A stretch of 64,000 bases of DNA, taken from Parus major. Lineage: Eukaryota; Chordata; Aves; Passeriformes; Paridae. Position 1 is the first letter of the stretch, and the number at the start of each line of letters is the position of its first letter. The position numbers and the translations under genes were made by a program. Of this stretch, positions 13,330 through 24,200 are shown piece after piece. The notes beneath the pieces are model-generated. The model did no database searches and was not told the DNA's origin. It worked only from the letters and a program-made list of their open reading frames with translations. The stretch is from assembly GCF_001522545.3 (NCBI RefSeq), contig NC_031791.1, positions 4,069,276 through 4,133,275 on the forward strand. Direction: 5' to 3'.

Positions 13330-13480
13330 GAAAATTGGCAAATTTCCAGGCCGGGGTTTCAAGGGATAATTTGTAGATTGAATGTTAATGAATATTATTG
13401 TTGTTATCTTGCAATGCTATGCTGGCTTCACTCTGTTGCCCATTGCACATCTTGATTTTTCCTTTTTTTACCCCTATAAC
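13330..13480. promoter_or_regulatory. Candidate conserved non-coding element
   Basis: An AT-rich block containing GGCAAATTTCC, GGGATAATTTG, TTAATGAATATTATTG and TTATCTTGCAATGC. It lacks repeat features. A visual call only. Confidence 0.3.
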
Positions 13481-14034
13481 AAGCAGCATAGGCAATTCCA
13501 GCACAGCTGATAAGGAAGCCAGTTGAAGATACATGGGAAAAGGTGATTCTTTCTGTCTTTATGTCACTGCCTCCCCAAACTGCTGCTTACAACATGTGCT
13601 GACACAGGATTGTTGTTTTGAGTCCTCTCTGTCCTTCCTGCAAACTCACCCAGCCTCAGTAGTGCTGCCCCAGCCATGGCACGTGGAGGTTAGGAGCAGG
13701 CATCAAGGGGATTCTCAGCAGCATAAATCTTCTTTTATCTCCATGGGGAAAGAGGCATGGAGGGGAAAAATTTCTTCAGCCCTGCACTGTCCTCAGAGCT
13801 TTGCTGCCAGGAGCCTTTGTTGTGCAGAACAGCAGAGCAGCATCTCACCTGTGGTCACACCTGCAGCAGGTGCTCCCCTGGCAGTGCCCCCCTGCCCTCC
13901 CCACGGCCAGCCTGGCCCCAGGGGCCACTCACAACGTGCTGCAGCCCACCATGATTTATGTGGCACTTGTACAATTGATGTGCTTTGTGCCTGGGGACAG
14001 TTAAATGGTAGCTCTGTCATTAGTTTAAGCAGAG

Positions 14035-14220
14035 GTTAAAGGTGATCAATAACAAGGGTTTCACGCCCAATTGATCACCCCTTGCTATTTATTTCTGCCT
14101 TTTGCTTTCCATTCCACGGTGCTTTTAGAAATAGTAATTAAAGACATAACAAGTGTTCCGCTAGGCAGAATATAAAACGCTCCAGATATTGATTCAATTC
14201 TCTACCTTTTAATGACGTTG
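14035..14220. promoter_or_regulatory. Candidate conserved non-coding element with inverted repeat
   Basis: The block contains a perfect 10-bp inverted repeat, GGTGATCAAT (14041-14050) and ATTGATCACC (14070-14079), enclosing AACAAGGG, a SOX-like core. Further along are AGTAATTAAAGAC and a TGACGTTGACCT stretch. It lies about 8 kb downstream of the POU3F1 promoter. Confidence 0.35.
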
Positions 14221-14224
14221 ACCT

Positions 14225-17200
14225 GTGCCTGTCCCCAACACCAGCAAGGCTGGGCCAGCCTGCAAGGCCAGGGCTGGGGAGCTGAGAGGTGGAGAACAGC
14301 GAGTGCTCTGGGACAGGCAGCTTTTAGCTTTAAGTCACCCTCTCAGCCTCCGTGCCCATCCTGCGAGCACAGACCTGGGCTCAGCAAGGAAAGCAGGACC
14401 TGAGGTCAGGTTTGGCATTTTTCATCCCTTTGCTCCCAAATGCTCTGACACCCAAGCCCACGTCATGGGAAAAAGCATCATGAGAACTGTCCCGAGCACT
14501 GAGCATTCCCAAGCTCCCGGCACCTCCAGCACTGCAGAGGACACAGAGGCAGACAGGATGTGGACTTAATCCCAAAGGAGAGAAATCCAGAGCTGCACCC
14601 TGACCCCCACCTGGCAGGAATGAGGGCAGGGGACAATGTCCAACACTCCAGCATGCCATTGCTCCTCCAGAGAGCTCTGCCAGGTCCATGCCACAGGCCA
14701 TGTGCGTAAAAATAACCCCGCGCCGCTGTGAGTCAGCCGGGAGCGACGACACGGCCGATGGGGAGCGTTCCAACAGTGGGTGATGCCCTTCCACAGCACT
14801 TATCCTCATCACAAAACAGCCTGTCCTGCTCTCCACAGCCCTGGGCAGCAGGGTCAGGAGCACTTTTACCAGATCACGAATGTACCCACACGGCTGGAAG
14901 CAGGGCAGCGATGTTTGGTCCCTGCAGCACAGCTCTGCCCAGCACACCCGAATGCTCTTCCTAGCAGAGGGACTGAGAGATCCCTCTGCATCTCACACTG
15001 CTGCAGCTCCTTTTGCTGAGGTGGCTCAGCAATCTGTGTAAATTAACCCTTGCAACTTAATGTCATCTTTTATGGCATCACTTCATGAGGAGTAAGTATG
15101 CTGGGGAAAAAAAATCCTAAAGGTTTCTCATAGCTCCTAAGAAAGTGAACTGGGAGTAAAATCCAGGAGCTCTGATAGAATTTTAGAGGAAATCCAGTGT
15201 TGTAGTAGATCTCATAATCACCCTTGTGTACTAGAACTCTCTCACTGCCCATCCTGTTGGTTTGTAACCAGGTTAGTCTTAAACATGACTGAAAAAACAT
15301 CTCAAATTTAAAACTAGTTATTTATTTAAAACATCTCCAAACATAAAGACATCTAATGCAATAGCCTGACTCTTTATCCTACAAATCACTGCAGAAGATG
15401 CAAATGTGTAAATTCATTTCCTAGAGTTTTGTCTGGCTACAAATTTATGATCCAGCATAATCTCAGTTGCATAGCCTTTAGTATGACTGAGAGGTACTAA
15501 TACACAGTGAGCTCTGGGTAATAAAAATCACAGGACAGATTTTCTCAAAAAAACCCTTCAAAACCAAACAAAAACACCCCAAAACCAACCAGACCCCCAA
15601 AAAGTACAGTAAAATCTAAAGATGTCCATTTGCCCACTGGCTCTCTCATACCTTCTACTGATTGCTGACTGCAGAGCTGGCATTTCCACGGAGCATCCAA
15701 CACCTCTTGTGCATATAAGTGATATTTACAAGAAGATTTTTGTGCACTTGTTCATTGATTTACTCTGAAGGACACGGCTCTTTGGGGTGCAGCTCCTGAG
15801 AGAGAGCTGAGCAGCTTCAGTGAGCCATCCACCTTAAACATGCTGACAGAACAGCCAGCCTGGAAACATTCTGTAGGAAATACTGCTCTGTGGCTGTGGT
15901 AGCTGCTGAGAGTTTTGGCCCTAGAGAATCTGGTACAGCAATGGAAAGCAGATTGATTGCCCCTGTGGAGCTGAGAGAAGCCAATGTCCACAAGGAGACA
16001 GATCCTGGATGCTGCTGGTGCTGCACAAACGCCTCGATCAGGCAGAACGCTCCAGAGAAAAGGTGAGAAAAAGGAAAATAAAGAAACATCTTTGAAGTGT
16101 GGCATGAAAAGCATCCTCTGCTGCAGCAAGTGCTCTCAGCAGCGTATGAGCCAGGGAAACAACACAACCTTTGCAAGGCTTACACGAAATAACGCTCAAT
16201 TTGCCCCAGAATAAAGTGGTATCAAGGAATATGAAATATTCATAAGGTCTGTTCTAACATGCACATTACATGGTGTGTGCAGCATCACATGCTTTAACAC
16301 AGCCTTTGCAATCTCACAATCCCCATGCACGGCGCAGACAGTGGGTCCTGTCAGCCTAAACTGGAACCATGGGGGGAACTTCTACTTCCTTCAAGGACAG
16401 AGGAGAACACCTGAGGAAGTGCAGCCGTACACATGTGCACAGCTGCACTCACAACAAATCACAAGTGGGAGCAAAGCTGGATGCCCATAAATCAGCCTGG
16501 CAAAAATCTGGCAATGGTGGTTCCCATGAGAGGCATTAACTAGCTCCTGCTTTGGGTGTTTCCTCTGTAGGCACAGACGTTCAGAACGGGGATGCTGCTG
16601 GTGGAAGCCTGCAGAAAATCTGTTCTCTGGAGCTGCCCCTTTCAGGAAGGTCCATTGGTCATCCCTGAGCAGCAATATTAAACTCTGCGAGACCAGGCAC
16701 CGTCATCTATGGACATTTAGCATTTTAAAACAAAACCAAAGCATGCCCCACACCACCTCAGCTTGCTCCTGCCCCTGCTGGGGCTGATCTGCTCGAGGAG
16801 AAGAGGACAGCGGGCTCTGGCAGCAGGCAGAGCCCCCACGGGAGCCGCAGCCACCGAGTGCCCGTCCTCACACACGGCCAAGCACCGGCTCCCAGTCAGC
16901 AGCCAGGACGTGCTCGTTTCAAACAACCCAACTGTAAGAAAAACACAAGGCAGCTAAGGAGAAGTAATTCCAGAGTTGTGGAGTTCTGCCCTGGGGCAGG
17001 ACCCAAGTCTGCTTCCAGTACCTGTGAAATGACAACTCTGAGCTGTCCTGGGGCTGATCCAGCTCCTAACAACCAACGGTAGAATTGGCATAAAATTAGA
17101 ATATATGCAAATATTAGCACAGAATTACAAGATTTGCTTAACCCGTTGGTATTGAAATCTCTCCTTCTAGGGGAGAGAGCAAGCAGGAGTGGGAAAAATT

Positions 17201-19330
17201 GGGAATAAGACTGGTGGTAATGCTGATGCTCCGAATTTTCATGTAAAGAGATTATATAGTATTTCAGCTGCTGCCTTAGCTCATTAGGAGCCAGTTGCAT
17301 TGCAGGACTGTTCTGGGATCAGGCACAGCTCTGGCTGGGCAGCCATCAGAAGAGACCAGATTCAGTGGAAAGCGTAAGATGAACATGGCATTACTAATTA
17401 CGAGTGACTGTGCCTCACCAGGCAAACTGCTGTGCTGTAGTCACTTCTGCAGTTGTTATACAGCAAGAATTCCCTGCTCCTGCAAGTGGCAGCAATAATA
17501 GTCTAAGACAAGAAATCTGGAAGAAATTGGATACTGGAACACTACGATCTTCTCCTAAGCATGCATGAAACGTGATCAGGAGCTGTCCACCTTTTTACAA
17601 GGGAAAAAGTGATACCCCCATTGAATATCACCTGCCTTACAGAAAACAGCAATGTCTTAAAATTACCAATAACCAATTTATAAGATGACAGCATTTGGGA
17701 AGCACAGCTGCCCTCCCATGTCCCTGGAGCACAGACAGTCTCTTTGCCTGGGCAAGGGTGGCACAGCACAGCTCAGGCACATGAGAAGGGCTGAGCCTCA
17801 CCAGGGCTGGCCAAAGCCCCCTTGGTCACCACCTCAGCTCTCCTCAACAGTCTGAGATGTGAACCCTGGGTCATCACCAGCCCCTCTGGACTGTGGGCAA
17901 GGCAAGCAGATCACCCCAGTCCCTGGTGATGGATGGCATCTGCCCCAAGTGCAGCGAGCCCGGTGCCACCATAGAACCAAGCAGAGCTCTGAAGGGCATC
18001 TGCTGGGCCAGGCACTGCTCAGCAGCAGAGTGCTCCTGGCTTAGAGCAAAGATTTCCCATCAGAACCAACCTAAACCCCTCTCTAAACTGCACTGGCAGT
18101 GCTTCTGTTCCTTATCTACACTTCTTACTTTGTTTGTTGACTATTTACTTTGAGCATTGTTAAGTAAGTATTTGTACATCTGCTTTTCTTTAATGTAGCA
18201 ACACCACAGTCCTACCTTTTCTTGCTTTAATACTGATGTAGTAGTACGAGGTCACACTTTCACCTCAGTGAGAAACAACCACCAAAAAAAAAATAAAACG
18301 TCTCCCTCCAGTAATTGCTATTTAATCCCAGACCAGGAAAACTAACAAGTTATTCTGAGATAGGCAAACCTTTGGGGCATTTGATTTTTAGAACAGCTGA
18401 GCACTGCGGCACTGCAGAAAGGAAATACACCAAGAGTATTTTATTTTTGCTGCTCAACAGCATGAAAGAGCTAATGCAGCGGGGCTGGCAGCGCCTTATC
18501 CAATCTGACACACCGAACAACCCAAGGGTGCTCATCCTCCCCAGCACTCACAGCACATCTCATCCATTAGGAGAACACAATGTGAAAACTGACCCTTCCC
18601 TTCTGAGTATCAATACAAATCCTGTTTGCCATCCAGGTTAGTTCAGAATGAAGAGGTTACTGAAATGTCTCCTACTATAGAAAATCAGCACAATTAAACA
18701 TTCAATGCAAACGAGTTGTTTTCTTTAAGAAACAAGCAAACAAAAAAACCCCTCTTTTGTTCAGTTTTGATTTTGTTTCTTCTTCCCTTAAAGCCTGGCT
18801 GTCACACAGAAATTCTTAAGCAAAAGCTGCAATTACAGCACGACAAAACACTAAAAACAATGGTACATGTGTGGGGAACACACAAGGTAACAGCTAAGGA
18901 CAGATTTTCTCAGATTTGGAAATTAATTTAAATGCTGTCATGATACATCGACTCAAACCCTTAAATCATCCTCCTCCTTTACTTTTTTACTGGAGTGTAT
19001 CATCTAAGCTACTACACCTGCTTAGTTATTTAGAAATTCGCAAATATTCAGTAAAAACAGCAAAACTTTTTGAATTCAGAATCTCTACAACAGCCGTATC
19101 ATTCTCTGCTCTTCTATAAAAACTAGTCTCATTATAAAAAAGGAAGCTAAGTCTGTAGCAAAAGCTGACAGAACACACACTGCACACTAAACCCTTTAAG
19201 TGAGATTTCATAATATGCTCTTCATGCCAAGGGAAGTTATTAATACCCTAACCCACAGCATTCACTAGCTTGTTTGTATCACAAAGTGAACCATTTCTTT
19301 ACAGAGTATTTGAGGAAATAACTGCTCAAA
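14225..19330. other. Intergenic downstream of POU3F1; two perfect octamers
   Basis: No gene recognised. Perfect ATGCAAAT sites lie at 15398-15405 and 17105-17112. An A/C-rich stretch lies at 15547-15605. The DNA becomes AT-rich from about 18200 towards the gene's 3' end. Confidence 0.5.
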
Positions 19331-19335
19331 GTGAC

Positions 19336-19341
19336 TTTATT
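19336..19341 (-). terminator. POU3F1 poly(A) signal AATAAA (candidate)
   Basis: TTTATT on the plus strand reads AATAAA on the minus strand. It is the first canonical hexamer I find between the POU3F1 stop codon and this point. Its context on the minus strand is A-rich upstream, with a T-rich stretch (GTTATTTCC) about 15-25 bases downstream. A second AATAAA further on, near 18437-18442, could be an alternative distal site. Confidence 0.5.
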
Positions 19342-20330
19342 TTTAAATCTCAAAAACCAGTTTACTAGAATTTTGAATGCGCACTTGATAATCTTGTATT
19401 AGCTGATGGAGAATAGCTACATTATAAGAAACATTGAAAATGCAGTAAGTTGTAACATTATCAACGGGAAACGTGACATTGCTTAGACAAATAAAATACA
19501 CCCCCACCAAAGGCAAAAAATGCAACAAAATCTAACTGCAATGAAGACAAGAATTTTCAAGTATAAATTTTCAAGAGTAAGTTACATTTGGCATGTTAGA
19601 AATTTTTATATATATTAAAAGGAATTATACACTAATTGCAATGCAGTGCTTTCGCTAGAAAATCCCCTTTAAAGCTTCTGTTTTCACAGCACGTAATTCA
19701 TACTGAATAAAGTGGGGAAATCATCCAGTGCCAGATGTCTGAGAACATCAGTAAATTCTTTGCCAACTAAAAAGGAAGAATTTGGTCCTTTACTACCAGA
19801 TTTCGATCAAGTATTTAAATCAGTGCAAGAGCTCTGTATGGGAACATATTTCAAAAGTTCTCCCAACACACAAACACCGCAGGAATCCAAGGACCTGCAA
19901 AGGCAAACAATCCTCACATGCGACTTTTCTTGGTGCTGCAAGAGAAGGTTTAAAGTAGAGATGCAGGATCATTCTTCCAAGAACTGAGAATGCAAAAACT
20001 CTGTTTTCAGCCTTTCTTGGCATAACCACAAAACATTCGGTCATGAAAACACCAAAAGGAAAGCTGGTGACATCAGAAAAAGCGAGATTGTGGTTTGAGT
20101 AGAAGGGAATCTACTCAGCAACACCGGTGTTCGTGTATTCACCCCGCGATATACGGGGAGGAAAGTTGCGTGCGGGCTGTTTTCTGCTCACACCGGGCTC
20201 TCGGAGCTACGTTCGCATCGGTAAAACCCGGCGGGAGGTGCGGGGAGCACGGCAGCGCATCCACGCAGGGAAGCGGCTCGCCCGAAAGTGCCTCACCGAG
20301 CGGGCAAACCCCGCCGGGCACCGCGGCCAC

Positions 20331-20396
20331 CGGGAACGGAGCTCCCCGGGGCTCCCCGGGAACGGAGCTCCCCGGGACACCGGGAACGGAGCTCCC
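20331..20396. repeat. Three spaced copies of CGGGAACGGAGCTCCC
   Basis: Exact copies start at 20331, 20357 and 20381 (spacings 26 and 24 bases), separated by GC-rich linkers. Each contains the palindrome GGAGCTCC, so the RNA could form alternative hairpins. It lies inside the candidate POU3F1 3' UTR. Confidence 0.85.
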
Positions 20397-20962
20397 GCAG
20401 GGGACCTCGGCCAAGGCAGCACCACCGGCCCCGACGGCCGCGCTCCCCCGGCCGCGCTCCGAGCCTGCAAAGACGACACGAGACCGGTTCCTGGGTAAAT
20501 GGTTTATGTAAGTAATAAAATATTTACTATAACATAAATAGAAACGTACCCTCGCAGTCTACATTGGTTTTGCAATAAGAGATACAAACAAAAACCGAAA
20601 CCCCAGGGAATGGACCGGACTGAACCCACCAACGGGAGGGTGCGAGCTCCGCGCACGGTTAGAAATAAATAGAGACGGGCCGGGAAATGGTTTCGAAGCG
20701 TCCCCCCGGGCGGGCCGGGCCGGGCAGAGCGGGAGGGGCCGAGCCGGGGGCGCCGCCGCCTCCCGGCCGCGCGAGGAAGGGAATAAATTAGAGATCGCAA
20801 ACCTTTGGCTACTGCTGCGGCGGCCGCTGCGGCTCCGGCGGGCGAATAAATAGAGCGCGGGGCGCGGAGCGGGCGGCCGGGCCAGTCTGAGAATAAATTA
20901 AAACGCGTCCCCCGCTGCCCGCGCCCGCCGCGCCGCCGTCGGGGCCGCGGGGGTCCGGGCAG

Positions 20963-21730
20963 TCACTGCACGGCACCGGGCAGCGCGTGGTGCAGCGGCG
21001 AAGTGTCCGCCTGTGCGTAAACGTCCTCCATGGGGGGATGCGGGACCCCGGCCGGCGTCATCCGCTTCTCCTTCTGCCGCCGGTTGCAGAACCAGACCCG
21101 CACCACCTCTTTCTCCAGCTGCAGGGAGTCCGCCAGGGAGGTGATCTCGTGCGCCGAGGGCTTGGGGCACTTGAGGAAGTGGTTCTCCAGGGCGCCCTTG
21201 ACGCCCACCTCGATGGACGTCCGCTTCTTGCGCTTCCGGCCCTGCGCCGCAATCTTGTCCAGGTTGGTGGGGCTGCCCGTGCTGGAGTCCGTCTCCTCCA
21301 GCCACTTGTTGAGCAGCGGCTTCAGCTTGCACATGTTCTTGAAGCTCAGCTGCAGCGCCTCGAACCGGCAGATGGTGGTCTGCGAGAAGACGTTCCCGTA
21401 CAGGGTGCCCAGCGCCAGCCCCACATCAGCCTGCGTGAAGCCCAGCTTGATCCGCCGCTGCTTGAACTGCTTGGCGAACTGCTCCAGGTCGTCGGAGCTG
21501 GGCGCGTCCTCGTCCGACGGCTCGGGCGGCCCCAGCGGCGGCGGCGATGCCGCCAGCTCGTGGCCTCCCGCCTCCTCGGCGCCCAGCGGGTCTCGCAGCC
21601 CGTGGTGCAGCGCCGGCGCCGGCGGGCCCAGCATCCCGTTGAGGCCCGCGTAGGGCTGCGCGTAGAGCAGCGGCTGCCCCGACGGCGGTGACATGGGCGG
21701 CAGGTGGTGCGCACCGCCCTGCGCCCAGCC
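20963..21730 (-). CDS. POU3F1: POU3F1 (Oct-6/SCIP), 5'-partial coding sequence
   Basis: Class III POU transcription factor; it binds octamer DNA in the nucleus and in known systems controls neural progenitor and Schwann cell programmes. The visible frame has 255 codons plus TGA (complement of 20963-20965) and runs open into the assembly gap, so the N-terminus is missing. The POU-specific domain lies at 21284-21508 and contains [20 protein letters not shown] and [21 protein letters not shown] short linker follows, then the POU homeodomain at 21059-21238 with RKRKKRTS, recognition helix [10 protein letters not shown] and invariant W, F, N and R. Paralogue choice: [11 protein letters not shown] and KPSAHEIT fit POU3F1, whereas POU3F2 and POU3F3 have SVKGALE and SAQEIT. 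The WAQG..HHL..MSP segment before the gap and the ending LPGAVQ also match POU3F1 (mammals end LPGSVQ). No intron is visible, as expected for this single-exon family. The ATG at 21694 is internal, because coding sequence continues upstream of it. Family identification comes from memory of the protein family, not a search. Confidence 0.97.
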   Translation of the reverse strand, partial: GWAQGGAHHLPPMSPPSGQPLLYAQPYAGLNGMLGPPAPALHHGLRDPLGAEEAGGHELAASPPPLGPPEPSDEDAPSSDDLEQFAKQFKQRRIKLGFTQADVGLALGTLYGNVFSQTTICRFEALQLSFKNMCKLKPLLNKWLEETDSSTGSPTNLDKIAAQGRKRKKRTSIEVGVKGALENHFLKCPKPSAHEITSLADSLQLEKEVVRVWFCNRRQKEKRMTPAGVPHPPMEDVYAQADTSPLHHALPGAVQ

Positions 21731-22270
21731 NNNNNNNNNNNNNNNNNNNNNNNNNNNNNNNNNNNNNNNNNNNNNNNNNNNNNNNNNNNNNNNNNNNNNN
21801 NNNNNNNNNNNNNNNNNNNNNNNNNNNNNNNNNNNNNNNNNNNNNNNNNNNNNNNNNNNNNNNNNNNNNNNNNNNNNNNNNNNNNNNNNNNNNNNNNNNN
21901 NNNNNNNNNNNNNNNNNNNNNNNNNNNNNNNNNNNNNNNNNNNNNNNNNNNNNNNNNNNNNNNNNNNNNNNNNNNNNNNNNNNNNNNNNNNNNNNNNNNN
22001 NNNNNNNNNNNNNNNNNNNNNNNNNNNNNNNNNNNNNNNNNNNNNNNNNNNNNNNNNNNNNNNNNNNNNNNNNNNNNNNNNNNNNNNNNNNNNNNNNNNN
22101 NNNNNNNNNNNNNNNNNNNNNNNNNNNNNNNNNNNNNNNNNNNNNNNNNNNNNNNNNNNNNNNNNNNNNNNNNNNNNNNNNNNNNNNNNNNNNNNNNNNN
22201 NNNNNNNNNNNNNNNNNNNNNNNNNNNNNNNNNNNNNNNNNNNNNNNNNNNNNNNNNNNNNNNNNNNNNN
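21731..22270. other. Assembly gap (540 N) inside POU3F1
   Basis: An unbroken run of N covers the N-terminal coding region and probably the start codon and 5' UTR of POU3F1. Mammalian POU3F1 has about 150-170 residues of Gly/Ala/His-rich sequence before the WAQG segment seen at the gap edge. That would need roughly 450-510 bases, so the stated gap size is compatible with the missing exon part. The flanks are extremely GC-rich, a common cause of drop-out in bird assemblies. Frames that appear to cross the gap are artefacts. Confidence 0.98.
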
Positions 22271-22460
22271 TTGGCCGGCGGGGGCGATGGGCGGGGCGGC
22301 CCGCGGCGGAGCGGCCGCTGATTGGAGGAGCGCGGTTCATTCATGCCGAGCTGCCGGCGGCCGCATGGGCCCCGCGCCCGCTGCGTTTCGGCTGCTGCGA
22401 GGCAGGTGGGGAGCGCTGGCTCCTGCAGCCGCTGTGCGGGGGTGGCCGCTGCTGCTTCAG
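22271..22460 (-). promoter_or_regulatory. POU3F1 proximal promoter / 5' flank
   Basis: This is the CpG-rich sequence directly 5' of the gene on the minus strand. It contains a CCAAT box in CTCCAATCAGC context (ATTGG on plus at 22321-22325), a GC box GGGCGGGGC at 22289-22297, a further GGGGCG at 22281-22286, and an ATGAATGAA stretch at 22337-22345. No TATA box is seen. The transcription start may lie here or inside the gap. Confidence 0.6.
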
Positions 22461-22469
22461 CACCGGACT

Positions 22470-23815
22470 GCCTGGTCATCAAGACAAACTCGAGACCGTA
22501 AAAGTCGTGATTGAGATTTTTGGTAAACTTGGAACCCAGAAAGGCGGGAGCTCCTTCCTAAACGCTCCATGGGATAGAGCGGCAAGGGCCAAGAAATGAG
22601 GATCTGAGATTGTTCGGGCGTCATGGGAAATGTGGGTCTTGGATGCTGCCTCAGAGGCAAGTCTCTGAGCCGGTTTGAGGGTTGGCACAGGATAAAGGGT
22701 GGAGGAACTTGTGGGAAAAGACAGTGACAACAAGAAACAGACACGTCTGGCAGTGCTGGGAGAGGGGCAAGGGATGTCTTAATTAAGCCAGCTCCAGACT
22801 TCATCTGGGGCTTGAGGCCCAAAGTGAATCAGGGTGGGCACCAGGAACATTCATCACTTCTAAAAATTAATCTCTGTCTCTGTGCTCCATCTGTAAGATG
22901 GGAGCAGAGACAGTGACCTTTGCCAAGGGCTTGGGTGAACAATGAACCGTTGGATCAATATGTGTACGAGTGTAACATGTCAATGGCCGCACACAGATGC
23001 CCTGCACTCTCCTCAGCTGGGCAGGGTGGCCTGCAGCTGTTAAGGACATTAACTGCAGCCTCCTGAAAGGCTTTTTGTGAGGTGTGCCACGTCCCTTCCC
23101 TGTGTGTTGGAGGCACTTTGTCATTTTGATGTACCAAAGCTCTGGCTTGGACCCGAGTCCTCCAGCCCTGCGTGCTGGGACTATTGGAGCCGGCACACAG
23201 AAGAACCAGTTCTGGGTTTGGGGGGGCCAAGCAGGGCAACACCCCACAGTGCAGTGCCCACCTCTTCCTCCACTGGCACCTTGTCCTGGGCAGGGGTGAC
23301 CCTGTGGGCTGTGACGGTGCCACGGGCTGCAAGTGCTGCCCACATCCACCCTGTGACCACTGATTCGGTGCACACTGACCCTCATCCCGGTTCAGCCAGC
23401 TCTGGGGCAGCTGGCTGGGTGGGATCATGCAGGGCTGGAGAGGTCCCTCTCCTCCAGGCTTGCACTGGCAACACCCGGCCCCACAGGAACTGCTCCTGCT
23501 TTTCAGCAGCCCAGGGCCAAGCCTGCAGCCACAGGGCTGCTGCTGGTCCATGGTGAGAGCTCAGCATCCCGTCAGGGATCATCCTCATCAGGCCTGGGGA
23601 GCTGCTGGGCCTTGTTTTGCTGAATCATGGGAAGAGCAGCTACGAGAATGACACACCTTGCTGCTGGCAGTCTCTGCTATCCACTGTCTTGGGGACAAGT
23701 TTAGCACTGCACACGTGCACTTTTTGCTGTGGAATTACATGTAATTAGGTCCTTTCACTGAAACCAGTGTCTCTTTTCAGGTATACAGCCCTAGAGAAAG
23801 GCTGGACTTTGTAGG
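22470..23815. other. Intergenic upstream of POU3F1, nothing recognised
   Basis: GC-rich near the promoter, then mixed. Overlapping frames on both strands at 22955-23651 are low-complexity and unsupported. Confidence 0.5.
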
Positions 23816-23819
23816 AGAG

Positions 23820-24200
23820 ACGTGTTCCAATAGATCATGAAACATATTTCATTAGGACAATAATTTATCCTTCTTATTTTCCTGAGGAATCCTTTGCCCA
23901 CACTGCATGTAATGAATAGAGGCCTTTCAAATGATTCAGTGCCATGCTGTAAAATATCATACTTGGTTAAGCGTTTTCTGTGTATTTTTTCTGACCTAGA
24001 CTCATATTCATGTCAACTCTCCATGATGCAGTGCTATAATATTAAAATTTTTGGTAGCCAATTGCTTTTGATATTTATATCCATTTTTAAGAGAATCACA
24101 ATGAATAAATGTGCCCAGCTTTAACTTTATGCAAAATAAGCTGTGTATAAATCAGTAAATCATTAATAGAATGAATAATTTCCAAAGGCTGAAGACTGGA
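23820..24200. promoter_or_regulatory. Candidate conserved non-coding element
   Basis: A long AT-rich block beginning about 1.5 kb upstream of the promoter. It has an octamer-like TTATGCAAAATAAG (24128-24141), AAATCATTAATAGAATGAATAA (from about 24157) and several TAAT cores. There are no repeat features. Confidence 0.35.

Larger units (their letters stand above)
19336..20962 (-). other. POU3F1: POU3F1 3' UTR (candidate)
   Basis: Read on the minus strand, about 1.6 kb separates the stop codon from the first canonical AATAAA. The proximal half is GC- and CpG-rich but carries four short AT islands, at 20891-20900, 20844-20855, 20781-20793 and 20662-20674. In the mRNA sense three of these read as (T)ATTTATT or AATTTATT after a CTCT prefix; they resemble AU-rich stability elements. 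A 16-base motif is repeated three times at 20331-20396. The distal half (19340-20090) is AT-rich with no recognised motif. The extent is inferred from the poly(A) signal; no transcript is available. Confidence 0.6.
20100..22460. promoter_or_regulatory. CpG island over POU3F1
   Basis: CpG dinucleotides and G+C are dense across the distal 3' UTR, the coding region and the promoter, in contrast to the AT-rich, CpG-poor DNA on both sides. Whole-gene CpG islands are typical of single-exon developmental regulators of the POU3F group. Part of the island is hidden by the gap, and the edges are visual estimates. Confidence 0.75.

Noticed and set aside
20987..21691. 234-codon plus-strand frame and other frames opposite POU3F1
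   Set aside because: Shadow of the GC-rich POU3F1 coding strand; Arg/Leu/Gln-rich with no domain.
21346..22599. Long frames of 200-378 codons on both strands around the gap
   Set aside because: They run through 540 N and are open only because N is not a stop.
22955..23556. Overlapping 160-200 codon frames on both strands upstream of POU3F1
   Set aside because: Low-complexity in both directions; no exon features.
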